From Mycobacterium paraseoulense (GTDB lineage Bacteria > Actinomycetota > Actinomycetes > Mycobacteriales > Mycobacteriaceae): DNA of 64,000 nucleotides. Location: the NCBI RefSeq assembly GCF_010731655.1, contig NZ_AP022619.1:868001-932000 (forward strand), read 5' to 3'. Below are positions 1-8,615 of this stretch, piece by piece. Numbering within the stretch: position 1 is the stretch's first letter; every line of letters begins with the position of its first letter. A program made the position numbers and the translations under genes. Below the pieces are notes generated by a model that did not search any database, was not told the origin of the DNA, and saw only the letters and a program-made list of their open reading frames with translations.

Positions 1-1841
1 GATTGCGTTGCGGCACAGGTGAGTTCATCGATTTCTCGCGATTCGACGCGGTGGTCATGTCGCTCGACCCGGCGTTCGGGGCGCACGGACAGGTCGCCGC
101 CGGGATCCGCCGCACCGGGCAGTGGCGCGGGCGCCCGAAAAACCAGGACGCCTACCCGATCTATGCGTGCAAAGACGGTTACGTCCGGCTTTGCGTGATG
201 GCGCCGCGCCAGTGGCGTGGCCTGCGGCGCTGGCTGGGCGAGCCGGACGATTTCCAAGATCCGAAATACGACGTGATCGGCGCGCGCTTCGCCGCGTGGC
301 CGCAGATCAGCGAGTTGGTGCAGGCACTGTTCGCCGGACAGACCATGAAGGAGCTGGTGGCCGCGGGGCAGGCCCACGGCGTGCCGATCGCCGCGGTCCT
401 GACGCCGTCGTGGGCGATGGACGCCGAACATTTCCGGGCGGTGGGCGCGATCACCGACGCGGAGCTCGTCCCAGGCGGTCGGGTGAGCATTCCGACCGGA
501 TATTTCGTCGTCGACGGACGGCACGCGGGCTTCCGCACCCCGGCCCCCGCCGCGGGACAGGACGGACCGGGCTGGCGCGGAAACCCGGCCGTGGTGTCCT
601 CACCCTCCGGCCGTGTCGGCGAGTATCCCTTTGCGGGCCTTCGCGTCCTGGATCTGGGCATCATCGTCGCGGGCGGCGAGCTGAGCCGGCTGTTCGGCGA
701 CCTGGGCGCCGAGGTCATCAAGATCGAGAGCGCCGACTACCCCGACGGGCTGCGGCAGGCCCGCGTCGGCGATGCGATGAGCGAGTCGTTCGCCTGGACA
801 CACCGCAACCACCTGGCGATGGGCCTGGACCTGCGCAGCGCCACGGGCAAGGAGATCTTCACCCGGCTGGTCGCGGAGGCCGACGCCGTCTTTGCCAACT
901 TCAAGCCGGGAACGCTCACCGCGCTTGGCTTTTCCTACCACGAACTGCGTGCCGTCAACCCGCGGATCGTCCTCGCCGAAAGCAGCGCCTACGGCGACCA
1001 AGGGCCATGGAGCACGCGCATGGGATACGGGCCGCTGGTCCGCGCCGCCACGGGCGTCACCCGGCTGTGGACGGCCGACGAGCCGCAGGACCGGGATGGC
1101 GCTGCGCGCCACGCCTTTTACGACGCGACCACCATCTTCCCCGACCACGTGGTCGGACGGATCACCGCCATCGCGGCGCTGGCCGCGCTGATCCACCGCC
1201 ACCGGACGGGCGGCGGGTCGCACGTGCACATCTCCCAGGCCGAGGCCGTGATCAACCAACTCGACACGTTGTACATCACCCAGGCCGCGCTCGCCGCGGG
1301 CGTACCCAGAATCTCCGAAGACACCAGCCTGCACGCCGTCTACCCGTGCGCGGGCGACGACGAATGGTGCGTCATCTCGATCGGTTCCGACGAGGAATGG
1401 CGTTGCGCGGCAGATGTTTTCCATCATCCCGAATGGGCCGACGACCCGCGGTTCGCCACCGGCGAGGCGCGGCTGGCCAACCGGCGAGAGTTGGTGGAAT
1501 CGGTGTCGGCCTGGACGCGAACGCGCACCCCGCCGCGGGCCGCGCAGCTGCTGCAGTCCTCCGGAGTCTCAGCCGGACCGATGAACCGACCGCCGGACAT
1601 TTTGGAGGACCCTCAGCTGGTCGAGCGAAAAGTGTATTCCGAGATGCTGCATCCACTCGTCGAACGCCCGCTGCCGGCGGAAACGGGCCCGGCCCCCTTC
1701 CAGCACATCCCACGGGCCCCGCAGCGGCCGGCGCCGTTGCCGGGCCAGGACACCGTCGACATCTGCCGGAGGCTGCTCGCCATGAGCCCCCGGGACATCG
1801 ACCGGCTCGTCGCCGAGGGCGTGCTGTTCGGGCCGCCCTGA
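1..1841 (+). CDS. CaiB/BaiF family (class III) CoA-transferase, 5'-truncated by window edge
   Basis: Cytoplasmic enzyme predicted to move CoA between carboxylic acids. About 612 residues are visible. The reading frame runs off the left edge, so the true start is not seen; the remembered M. tuberculosis counterpart Rv1866 is about 778 aa, so roughly the first 160 residues are probably missing. Two CaiB-type halves are visible: a C-terminal-type segment up to about residue 200, then a complete second unit beginning at the AGLRVLDLG motif. In the second unit the FPDHVVG stretch (about residue 380) matches the PDxxxG context of the catalytic aspartate. It lies upstream of a thiolase-like gene, which suggests fatty or steroid acid CoA metabolism. 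Family is sure; substrate is unknown. Confidence 0.85.
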   Translation, partial: LRCGTGEFIDFSRFDAVVMSLDPAFGAHGQVAAGIRRTGQWRGRPKNQDAYPIYACKDGYVRLCVMAPRQWRGLRRWLGEPDDFQDPKYDVIGARFAAWPQISELVQALFAGQTMKELVAAGQAHGVPIAAVLTPSWAMDAEHFRAVGAITDAELVPGGRVSIPTGYFVVDGRHAGFRTPAPAAGQDGPGWRGNPAVVSSPSGRVGEYPFAGLRVLDLGIIVAGGELSRLFGDLGAEVIKIESADYPDGLRQARVGDAMSESFAWTHRNHLAMGLDLRSATGKEIFTRLVAEADAVFANFKPGTLTALGFSYHELRAVNPRIVLAESSAYGDQGPWSTRMGYGPLVRAATGVTRLWTADEPQDRDGAARHAFYDATTIFPDHVVGRITAIAALAALIHRHRTGGGSHVHISQAEAVINQLDTLYITQAALAAGVPRISEDTSLHAVYPCAGDDEWCVISIGSDEEWRCAADVFHHPEWADDPRFATGEARLANRRELVESVSAWTRTRTPPRAAQLLQSSGVSAGPMNRPPDILEDPQLVERKVYSEMLHPLVERPLPAETGPAPFQHIPRAPQRPAPLPGQDTVDICRRLLAMSPRDIDRLVAEGVLFGPP

Positions 1842-1843
1842 CT

Positions 1844-2002
1844 CTCCGCGGTCCGCACACGGCCCGCATCGTCGCCACGCTACGTTCGACGGCGCGGCTC
1901 CTCCGCGGGCCGCACACGGCCCGCATCGTCGCCACGCTGGATCCGACGGCGCGGCTCCTCCGCGGTCCGCACACGGCCCGCATCGTCGCCACGCTACGTT
2001 CG
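1844..2002. repeat. 57-bp direct tandem repeat, 2.8 copies (VNTR/MIRU-like)
   Basis: Three head-to-tail units begin at 1844, 1901 and 1958, giving an exact 57-bp period. Copies differ at only a few positions (for example GGTCC/GGGCC near the start, and TACGTT replaced by TGGATC in copy 2). The third copy breaks off after 45 bp, four bases before the ATG of the next gene. Because 57 is a multiple of three, the array stays open in one frame as 19-codon repeats, but no gene start supports its translation. Intergenic minisatellites of this size are common in mycobacteria and vary in copy number between strains. Confidence 0.9.
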
Positions 2003-2006
2003 TCGT
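1995..2006 (+). promoter_or_regulatory. Possible leaderless promoter -10 element inside the last repeat unit
   Basis: TACGTT at 1995-2000 fits the mycobacterial TANNNT -10 pattern and lies six bases before the ATG at 2007. No Shine-Dalgarno sequence precedes that ATG. This is the spacing expected for a leaderless transcript starting at the A of the ATG. The same hexamer occurs in repeat copy 1 (1881-1886) but is lost in copy 2. Inferred from sequence only. Confidence 0.4.
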
Positions 2007-3491
2007 ATGACCGTGGACCCCAGGACACCCGTGCTGATCGGCTACGGCCAGGTCAACCACCGCGACGAGATCGACCCGGAAAAGCGGTCCGTCGAACCGG
2101 TAGACCTGATGGTGGCCGCGGCCCGGCAGGCCGCCGACGCCCGGGTCATCGAGGCCGTGGATTCCATTCGCGTCGTCAACATCCTGTCCGCGCACTACCG
2201 GGATCCCGGGCTGCTGCTCGGCCAGCGGCTCGGTGCCGGCGACTTCACCACGTTGTACAGTCCCGTCGGCGGCAACGTGCCGCAGTCGCTGGTCAACCAG
2301 GCGTGCCTGGACATCCAGCGGGGCAGCGCCGGGGTGGTGCTGCTGGCCGGGGCCGAGACGTGGCGCACCCGCCGGGGCCTGCGGGCCAGGGGTGCAAAGC
2401 TCGAGTGGACCGTTCAGGACGACTCGGTCCCGATGGCACAGGTCAGCGGCGTCGACGTCCCGATGGCCGGCGAGGCGGAGATCAGGATCCGGCTGGACCG
2501 GCCCGCCTACGTCTACCCGCTCTTCGAGCAGGCGCTGCGGATAGCGAACGGCGAGTCAGTCGAGCACCACCGCAGGCGCATCGGCGAACTGTGGGCCCGC
2601 TTCAACGCCGTCGCGGTCGGCAACCCGCACGCATGGATCCGCAAACCGGTGACCGCCGAGGAGATCTGCGAGCCGGGGCCGCAGAACCGCATGATCAGCT
2701 GGCCCTACACCAAGCTGATGAACTCCAACAACATGGTCGACCAGGGTGCCGCGCTCGTCTTGACGTCGGTGGAGCAGGCGAGGCGCCTGCGGGTCCCCGC
2801 CGACCGCTGGATCTACCCGCACGCGGGGACCGATGCGCATGACACCTCGGCCATCGCCGAACGCGACGAGCTGCACCGCTCTCCGGCCATCCGGATCGCC
2901 GGCGGCCGCGCGCTCGAGCTGGCGGGGGTGGGCATCGACGAGGTCGACCACGTCGACCTGTATTCCTGTTTTCCCTCCGCCGTTCAGGTGGCGGCGGCCG
3001 AACTGGGCCTGCCGGTCGACGATCCGGCCCGCCCGCTCACCGTCACCGGGGGGCTGACGTTCGCGGGTGGCCCCTGGAGCAACTATGTGATGCACTCGAT
3101 TGCCACCATGGCGCAGTTGCTGGCGGCCAATCCCGGGCGGCGCGGGCTGATCACCGCCAACGGCGGCTACCTGACCAAGCACAGCTTCGGCGTCTACAGC
3201 GCCGAGCCGCCGGGCCGGTTTTGCTGGGAGGACGTGCAACCGGCCGTCGACCGGGAGCCCACCCGGGACGGCCTGGTGCAGTGGGAGGGTGTCGGGACGG
3301 TCGAGGCGTGGACGACGCCGTTCGACCGCGAGGGCCGGCCGGAGAAGGCCTTTGTGGCCGTACGCACGCCCGACGGTTCCCGCGCGCTCGCGCAGATCAC
3401 CGACAGCACCGAGGCGCAGGCGACGGTGCGCGAGGACATCGGCGGCGCGAAGGTGGCCGTTTCCGCCGACGGCTCCGCCGGGCTGCAGTAA
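2007..3491 (+). CDS. Thiolase-superfamily protein (acetyl-CoA acetyltransferase-like), Rv1867-type
   Basis: 494 aa, the same length as remembered for Rv1867. It has the thiolase fold signature: an N-terminal TPVLIGYGQV strand and a later GGLTFAGGPW segment where ordinary thiolases carry a GHP motif. The usual nucleophile region reads SPVGGNVPQSLVNQ with no obvious catalytic cysteine, and the GHP histidine is replaced by GGP. This resembles the SCP2-thiolase-like or non-condensing members often encoded beside steroid and acyl-CoA genes. The ATG at 2007 directly follows the tandem repeat. It is co-oriented with the CoA-transferase upstream and the fusion protein downstream. A role in acyl-CoA cleavage or binding is inferred; loss of thiolase chemistry is possible. 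Confidence 0.8.
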   Translation: MTVDPRTPVLIGYGQVNHRDEIDPEKRSVEPVDLMVAAARQAADARVIEAVDSIRVVNILSAHYRDPGLLLGQRLGAGDFTTLYSPVGGNVPQSLVNQACLDIQRGSAGVVLLAGAETWRTRRGLRARGAKLEWTVQDDSVPMAQVSGVDVPMAGEAEIRIRLDRPAYVYPLFEQALRIANGESVEHHRRRIGELWARFNAVAVGNPHAWIRKPVTAEEICEPGPQNRMISWPYTKLMNSNNMVDQGAALVLTSVEQARRLRVPADRWIYPHAGTDAHDTSAIAERDELHRSPAIRIAGGRALELAGVGIDEVDHVDLYSCFPSAVQVAAAELGLPVDDPARPLTVTGGLTFAGGPWSNYVMHSIATMAQLLAANPGRRGLITANGGYLTKHSFGVYSAEPPGRFCWEDVQPAVDREPTRDGLVQWEGVGTVEAWTTPFDREGRPEKAFVAVRTPDGSRALAQITDSTEAQATVREDIGGAKVAVSADGSAGLQ

Positions 3492-3601
3492 ACCGACCGG
3501 GACGACCCGGCCGGCTCACGGCGTTGTTAACCCCGTAACGGTCGCGTAGGTCGTCCCGTCTTGCCTATTGTTGAGTTTGAGGTCGGGGGAGGTGAGCCCA
3601 G

Positions 3602-5701
3602 GTGCAGATCCTGGTTACCGACGCCACCGGCGCACTCGGGCGGCTGGTTGCACGGCAGTCGCTTGCTGCCGGTCACACGGTGATCGGGATTGCTGAGCGA
3701 TCGCACTCCTGCCTGAACCGCAACGTCGAGCTTGTTTGCGCGCCGCTGCGCAGCCCCGTCCTGCAGGAGCTCGCCGACGAAGCCGACGCGGTGATCCACC
3801 TGGCCCCCGTCGACACCACCGCGCCCGGCAGCACCGACATCGACGGCCTCGCGCATGTGACCGATGTGGCGGCGCGCGCCGGCGCCCGGCTGTTGTTCGT
3901 GTCCCAGGCCGCGGGGCGACCGGAGCTGTACCGGCCGGCCGAGGAACTGGTGTCCACGAGTTGGGGGCCCAGCCTGGTCGTCCGCAGCGCCCCGCCGGTC
4001 GGCCGCCAGCTCGACTGGACGGTGTGCCGTACCGTGGCCACGCTGCTGCGTACCCGGGTCTCTGCGGCGCCGATGCGGGTGCTGCACGTCGACGATCTGG
4101 TGCGCTTCCTGGTGTCGTCGTTGAACTCCGACCGCACCGGCGTGGTGGACCTCGCCTCTCCGGACACCGTCAACGTGGTCACGGCATGGCGGATGCTGCG
4201 ATCCGCCGACCCGCGATCGCGGCTGAATCGGGTGCGCAGCTGGGCCCAGCTCACTCCGGAGATGGATGTTGCTGCGGTACAGGAGGATTGGGCGTTCGAG
4301 TTCGGCTGGCAGGCGCTGGAAGCGGTGGCCGACACCGCCCGCGGCCTCGTCGGCCGCCGGATTGGCGCCGCGGGCGCCATCCGCCACGGACCCCGACTGG
4401 CGCTCCCGGTCGAGGTCGCCCCCCGCCCCCGCCCTACCGGCGAGGAGCACAGCGCGGCGCCCGAGGGCGTCGAGGGTGAATTCGACGACCGGATCGACCC
4501 CCGCTTCCCGGTCTTCAGTGCGGGCACCCTCGCCGAAGCGCTGCCCGGGCCGCTCACCCCGATCACGCTCGATGTCCAGCTGAGCGGGTTGCGGACGGCG
4601 AACCGGGTGCTCGGTCAAGTGTTGGCGCTCGGCGGGGTGGTGGGCCAGGAGTGGGGGAGCAGGGCCATCGCCGTGTTCGGTCACCGGCCCTACGTCGGGG
4701 TGTCGGTCAACATGGTCGCGGCGGCCCAACTGCCCGGCTGGGATCGGGACGCCGTCGCACGCAACGCCGTGGCCGGCCGGCCGCAGGTGGGCGACCTGCT
4801 CCCGTTAGGCGAGCCCGCGCTGGCGGGCGGAGCCCTCGGTTCCATCGCCAAAGCCGTCGTCGCGGGACGATCGCTGGCCCTGCTGCGCCACCTCAAGGCC
4901 GACACGCGGGCATACGGCGCGGCCGCCGAAGCGGAACTCCTCGACGCCGCGCGGCTGGCGACGCTGCCCGACGCCGGCCTCGAAGTCCGGATTCCCTTGT
5001 TGCGGGACCGCATTCACCAAGGCTGGATCCTCACCGCGTTGTGGCTGCTCGACACCGGCGTCACCGCGGCGGCCCTCGAGCGCAGCAGGGCGGCGCGCAG
5101 CGTGCCCGGGGTGGACATGATCATGGACAGCACCCGCGTCGCGACCCAGACCGCTCAGCTGGCGGCGGTGTTGCGGGCCGACCCGCCGTTGTGTGAGCTG
5201 GCCCGGGAAGGCAATCTCGCCAGCATCCGCGCGTTGTCGCCCACCACCGCCGCCGCCGTGGACGCCGCCGTGGCCCATGTCGGACATCGCGGGCCGGGCG
5301 AGGCCGAGCTGGCCAGCCCGACGTACGCCGACGATCCGGCGATGCTGCTCAGGGCGGCCGGCGATGCCGCCGTCGAGGCCGCGGGATCGACGGAACCGCC
5401 GTCGTCGACCCTGGCCCAGCGGCTGGCCACCAACGCCCGCGACTCCCGCGAGCTCGCCCACGACACGACCCTGCGGTTCACCCATCAACTGCGGATGACG
5501 CTGCGGGAACTGGGATCCCGTCGAGTCGCGGCGGACCTGATCGACGTCGCCGAGGACGTCTACTACCTGACGTGCGACGAGCTGGTCACCATGCCGGGCG
5601 ACGCCCGGCTGCGGATCAAACGCCGCCGCGCCGAACGGGAACGGTTGCAGGTGCAGCGCCCACCCGACGTCATCGACGGGACGTGGGCCCCCGTCGACTA
5701 A
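3602..5701 (+). CDS. NAD(P)-epimerase domain fused to PEP-synthase/rifampicin-phosphotransferase-like helical domain (Rv1868-type)
   Basis: 699 aa, equal to remembered Rv1868. The GTG start at 3602 has a GGGGGAGG ribosome site upstream. Residues about 1-200 form an extended SDR/NAD-epimerase domain with an N-terminal ILVTDATGALGRLV motif, which keeps the glycine pattern loosely. From about residue 340 the protein changes character; near residues 645-675 it carries an R..LG...A.DLIDVAEDVYYLTCDELV block typical of the helical region just before the phosphohistidine domain of PEP synthase and rifampicin phosphotransferase. Both the ATP-grasp domain and the swivelling His domain are absent, so phosphotransfer is unlikely. 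Function unknown. The 3' end overlaps the convergent DUF72 gene by four bases. Confidence 0.75.
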   Translation: MQILVTDATGALGRLVARQSLAAGHTVIGIAERSHSCLNRNVELVCAPLRSPVLQELADEADAVIHLAPVDTTAPGSTDIDGLAHVTDVAARAGARLLFVSQAAGRPELYRPAEELVSTSWGPSLVVRSAPPVGRQLDWTVCRTVATLLRTRVSAAPMRVLHVDDLVRFLVSSLNSDRTGVVDLASPDTVNVVTAWRMLRSADPRSRLNRVRSWAQLTPEMDVAAVQEDWAFEFGWQALEAVADTARGLVGRRIGAAGAIRHGPRLALPVEVAPRPRPTGEEHSAAPEGVEGEFDDRIDPRFPVFSAGTLAEALPGPLTPITLDVQLSGLRTANRVLGQVLALGGVVGQEWGSRAIAVFGHRPYVGVSVNMVAAAQLPGWDRDAVARNAVAGRPQVGDLLPLGEPALAGGALGSIAKAVVAGRSLALLRHLKADTRAYGAAAEAELLDAARLATLPDAGLEVRIPLLRDRIHQGWILTALWLLDTGVTAAALERSRAARSVPGVDMIMDSTRVATQTAQLAAVLRADPPLCELAREGNLASIRALSPTTAAAVDAAVAHVGHRGPGEAELASPTYADDPAMLLRAAGDAAVEAAGSTEPPSSTLAQRLATNARDSRELAHDTTLRFTHQLRMTLRELGSRRVAADLIDVAEDVYYLTCDELVTMPGDARLRIKRRRAERERLQVQRPPDVIDGTWAPVD

Positions 5702-6423
5702 CCCAGGAGTTCGCGCAGATACAGCGCGTTGCGCACCGCGTGCCCGCCCAGGTCGTTGTTGAAATACATCCACACGTCCTTGCCATCGTCCCGCCACGCG
5801 GCGATCCGGTCGGCCCACTCCCGCAGCTGGTCGCTCGTGTAGCTGCCGGCATAGATGGCGTCCTGATCCGGCCCGTGCATGCGGACGTACACCAGATCGG
5901 TGGTGGCCGTCGGGACGCACGCCAGCCCGGCGCCGCTCATCACCACGTAGGCGGCCCGGTGGCGCTTCAGCAGGTCGTAGACGGCGGCGTCGTTCCAGGA
6001 CGGATGGCGCAGCTCGACGGCCACCCGGATCGGCTCCGGCATGCCGCCCAGGAAGGCGTCCAGGCGCGCGTCGTCGCGCTGCTGCTCGGGATGCAGTTGC
6101 ACCAGCAGCACCCCGCGGCGATCGCCCAGTAGCTCCCAGCAGCGTTCGAAGCGCTCGATCCACGGCCCGGACGACGCCAGGCGCCGGTAGTGGGTCAGCC
6201 CTCGATGCGCCTTGACCGACATCCTGAAGCCGTCCGGCAGCCGGTCGCGCCATCCGGCGAAGGTCGAATCCTTCGGCCAGCGGTAGAAACTCGCGTTCAA
6301 CTCCACGGTGTCGAACACCTCGACATAGCGGGCCAGCCGGCGCGCGGCCGGCAGGCCCGGCGGGTACAGCACGTCCGCCCAATGGTTGTAGGACCACCCG
6401 GAGGTGCCGATCCGTACGGTCAA
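5698..6423 (-). CDS. DUF72 family protein
   Basis: About 241 aa. The family has a TIM-barrel fold and is widespread, with no firm biochemical role; a nuclease or metal-dependent function has been suggested. The diagnostic RIGTSGWSY N-terminus and the later VELNASFYRWP and FNNDLGGHAVRNA motifs are all present. The TTG at 6423 was chosen because it overlaps the stop of the upstream HhH-type gene (TTGA) and immediately precedes the conserved start of the domain; a longer upstream frame exists but would lie inside that neighbour. The overlap suggests translational coupling. It sits where M. tuberculosis, as remembered, has Rv1869c, a different gene. Confidence 0.8.
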   Translation of the reverse strand: MTVRIGTSGWSYNHWADVLYPPGLPAARRLARYVEVFDTVELNASFYRWPKDSTFAGWRDRLPDGFRMSVKAHRGLTHYRRLASSGPWIERFERCWELLGDRRGVLLVQLHPEQQRDDARLDAFLGGMPEPIRVAVELRHPSWNDAAVYDLLKRHRAAYVVMSGAGLACVPTATTDLVYVRMHGPDQDAIYAGSYTSDQLREWADRIAAWRDDGKDVWMYFNNDLGGHAVRNALYLRELLG

Positions 6424-7055
6424 CCGCTCACCTGCCGGAGCACGTCGTCGTCCAGCGATAGCCTGACGAGCGCGGCGGCCAGCCGCGCATTGCCCTGCGG
6501 CGCAAGGGCTCCCAGTTTGTCCGGCTGCGTGGGCAGGTCCAGTCGCCTGGCCGCGGCGGTGGCGCGGTCGTCGAAATACGGCCGCACCCAGGTCCACACG
6601 TCCTGCACCTCGCGCAAGTAGATGTCGGCGCCGGTGTCTCCGATTCCCTTGAATTCCTTGAGCAAACGCTTCGCCGCGGCGACGTCGTGCCGACTGCGTT
6701 CGGCCAGTCTGCGCAGATCGCCGGAATATTCGTCGCGCACGCGTTCGGCCATGTCGGCCAGTCGGGTCGCCGAGCTTTCGTCGTAGCGCACGTAGTGCGC
6801 GCGGCCGAAGGCGTCGATCATGGTCTGCCGCTGCGCGGCCAGCACGGCGCTGGGCGTGCGCAGGCCGGCCTTGAACAGTTCGCGCGCGGCGCTCGTGGCG
6901 ATCGCGGCATCGATCGGCTTGCTGGCCAGCATGCAGAGAACCAGGAGCTGAAACAGCGGCATCGGCTTGTCGCTGAGCTTGATTCGCGCCTCGGCGGCAT
7001 AGGTGGTTCCGGCAGCGTCAAGCAGCCCTCGCACCGATCGCGTGCCTTCGGACAT
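6420..7055 (-). CDS. HhH/endonuclease III-like protein (Rv1870c-type)
   Basis: 211 aa, matching the remembered length of Rv1870c. A helix-hairpin-helix-like segment KEFKGIGDTGADIYLREV sits near residues 140-158, in the position used by HhH-GPD DNA glycosylases. The iron-sulfur cysteines of endonuclease III and the catalytic lysine context are not evident, so glycosylase activity is doubtful. It is translated with the DUF72 gene (stop and start overlap). A DNA-binding or repair role is inferred from the fold only. Confidence 0.7.
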   Translation of the reverse strand: MSEGTRSVRGLLDAAGTTYAAEARIKLSDKPMPLFQLLVLCMLASKPIDAAIATSAARELFKAGLRTPSAVLAAQRQTMIDAFGRAHYVRYDESSATRLADMAERVRDEYSGDLRRLAERSRHDVAAAKRLLKEFKGIGDTGADIYLREVQDVWTWVRPYFDDRATAAARRLDLPTQPDKLGALAPQGNARLAAALVRLSLDDDVLRQVSG

Positions 7056-7095
7056 ACCTGATCACCTACCCGCGCCAAGTTTCAGCAAACCGCGG

Positions 7096-7428
7096 TCACT
7101 TGGCCGGCAGGCTGCGCGCGTATCCCACTCCGCGCGTCACCCAAAACCGGAGCTGGCGCCTGGTCCGTACGCCGGCGACGTCCACCCGCACCCAGCCGCG
7201 GACGTCGCGGCCCCCCATCACCATGGGGCTGACGTGGGCGCGCCGGAGCACATTGTCGAGCTCGTCGGCCGGCACGCGGACCAGTAGACCGCCCTGGCCG
7301 CTGACCGCCACCGACATGTTGCCGTTGACCAGAAAGGCGAGCCCGCCGAACATGCGTTTCTCTTCGATGCCGCCCTCGCAGGCGACGAGCTCGCGGATTT
7401 CGTTGGCCAGCTCCTCGTCGTAGGCCAT
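7096..7428 (-). CDS. TfoX N-terminal domain protein
   Basis: 110 aa. It carries the TfoX_N pattern: MAYDEELANEIRELV, then EKRMFGGLAFLVNGNM and a C-terminal WVRVDVAGV segment. In gamma-proteobacteria this domain is part of a competence regulator; in actinobacteria it occurs alone as a small protein of unknown role. The ATG at 7428 lies 10 bp after the end of the F420-type gene at 7439, so the two are probably co-transcribed. Confidence 0.75.
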   Translation of the reverse strand: MAYDEELANEIRELVACEGGIEEKRMFGGLAFLVNGNMSVAVSGQGGLLVRVPADELDNVLRRAHVSPMVMGGRDVRGWVRVDVAGVRTRRQLRFWVTRGVGYARSLPAK

Positions 7429-7438
7429 GCGCGCGGCG

Positions 7439-7816
7439 TCAGTCCAGATCCACCCGGATGGTCAGCAGGTCGCTGCCCATCAGGCGCACCACCGCGCTGT
7501 TGAGCCGCGGGAGGTCGCCGAGCCGCTGCAGCGGGTCGTCGTCGGGCAGCAGGTGGGCGGTGCCGTTGCGCCAGCGTCCGCCGATGCGGACCCGAACCGC
7601 GGGGTTCGCCTTGATGTTGTGGACGTAATCGGAGTGCTCGCCGTGTTCGGAGACCATCCAGAACTGGTTGTCGACCACGCGCCCGCCCACGGCGGTCCGC
7701 CGCGGCTTGCCGCTCTTGCGGCCGGTGGTTTCCAGGATGATCCCCGGCATCTGCCGGCCCACTGGGTTGACGAGCAGCCGTTGCACGCGGTGGACCACTT
7801 GGCGTTTGAGAGTCAT
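7439..7816 (-). CDS. Deazaflavin (F420)-dependent nitroreductase-family protein (Ddn-like)
   Basis: 125 aa from the ATG at 7816; an upstream extension to 7897 is open but runs through a terminator hairpin and is not used. The PGIILETTGRKSGKPRRT motif and the later VDNQFWMVSEHG and NPAVRVRIGGRW segments define the mycobacterial split-barrel Ddn family, which binds reduced F420. Relatives reduce quinones and nitroimidazoles at the membrane. The specific substrate cannot be read. It is followed closely by the TfoX-domain gene. Confidence 0.8.
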   Translation of the reverse strand: MTLKRQVVHRVQRLLVNPVGRQMPGIILETTGRKSGKPRRTAVGGRVVDNQFWMVSEHGEHSDYVHNIKANPAVRVRIGGRWRNGTAHLLPDDDPLQRLGDLPRLNSAVVRLMGSDLLTIRVDLD

Positions 7817-7865
7817 GTGGCTATTCAACGCCGAGCCCGCCGCCGCTGTCACCGTGCGACGGGAA

Positions 7866-7891
7866 CAGCCGCCCCCTTTCGGGGGCGGCTG
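7866..7891 (-). terminator. Hairpin terminator of the proline-rich secreted protein gene
   Basis: Perfect 11-bp stem (7866-7876 with 7881-7891) closed by a TTTC loop, made almost entirely of G and C. It lies just beyond the stop of the minus-strand gene ending at 7919 and before the next minus-strand start at 7816. There is no long U-tract, which is usual for mycobacteria. Confidence 0.7.
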
Positions 7892-7918
7892 CCACATTCC
7901 GGCTTTTAGGTACCGGCT

Positions 7919-8404
7919 CTAGGTCCCGGGGTTGATGCCGCCGCGGACCTGGCCTGAGCCTGAGGCCCCGCCTGCGGGCGTGTACACCTGGAAGCCAGTC
8001 GAGGTGTTGACGCCCCAGGCGTTGTACTGCGGGTTGAAGACCAGCGGAAGCCGGGTGCCGTCGGGGTCGCCCACCGGTGGAACCCACGTGGTCGGGAGCC
8101 CGTAGCGGCCCGGGTCGTCATAGTGCCCCGGCGGCGGGAACCGGTCCTGTCCAGGAGGAAGCGGGCTGCCCGGCCCGTTGCAGTTGGCACCCGGGCCACC
8201 GTTACAGATCGGCTGCCCCGGCACGTACGGAGCCTGACCCGGCCCGTCGCGGTCCGGGACGCCCGGCACGTTCGGACCCGGCACGTTGGGACCGGGGCCG
8301 TGGCCACCGGGCTCGGCCTGTGCCAAACCGGCGCCAATTCCGAACGCCGCGGACGTGATGGTGCCGGCCATGACCGCGCCGGCTGCGATTGTGTTCAACT
8401 TCAT
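7919..8404 (-). CDS. Secreted glycine/proline-rich protein
   Basis: 161 aa from the ATG at 8404, which has an AAGGGGA ribosome site. Residues 1-30 form a classical signal peptide ending in GLAQAEP. The mature part is rich in Gly, Pro and Asn, with short repeats such as GPNVPGPNVPG, then a more ordered C-terminus with TTWVPPVGDPDG and NPQYNAWGVNTSTGFQVYTP. Two cysteines (in ICNGGPGANCNG) could pair. No enzymatic motif is present. It looks like a mycobacterial cell-wall or exported protein of unknown function, transcribed alone between two hairpins. Confidence 0.75.
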   Translation of the reverse strand: MKLNTIAAGAVMAGTITSAAFGIGAGLAQAEPGGHGPGPNVPGPNVPGVPDRDGPGQAPYVPGQPICNGGPGANCNGPGSPLPPGQDRFPPPGHYDDPGRYGLPTTWVPPVGDPDGTRLPLVFNPQYNAWGVNTSTGFQVYTPAGGASGSGQVRGGINPGT

Positions 8405-8571
8405 GATGAATCCCCTTGTCGAGCAGTTTGGCTGCCTACGCAGCTGAACCATTGACTTGGTGATTCGCTCACCCCATCGCCCTCACGGGCAGTCGAACCT
8501 CCAACCACCCAGTTACCCGGCGGATGGACGGGGAAAACCTTTTCGGCCCGTTTGCCGGCGTCGGTCCAGGT

Positions 8572-8603
8572 CCGGGACGCAAGCCGTTTCGCTCGCGTCC
8601 CGG
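8572..8603 (-). terminator. Hairpin terminator downstream of lon
   Basis: CCGGGACGC at 8572-8580 pairs perfectly with GCGTCCCGG at 8595-8603 across a 14-base loop. It starts 12 bases beyond the lon stop codon on the minus strand. Confidence 0.65.
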
Positions 8604-8615
8604 CCCAATTCACGT

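Noticed and set aside
1844..2002. Short CRISPR-like array
   Set aside because: The repeats are contiguous 57-bp units without spacers, and no cas genes are present; it is a minisatellite.
122..2842. 906-codon open frame over the CoA-transferase, repeat and thiolase genes
   Set aside because: It is a shadow of the two real genes in another frame, rich in Arg/Gly/Ala, with no domain and with the repeat read in frame by chance.
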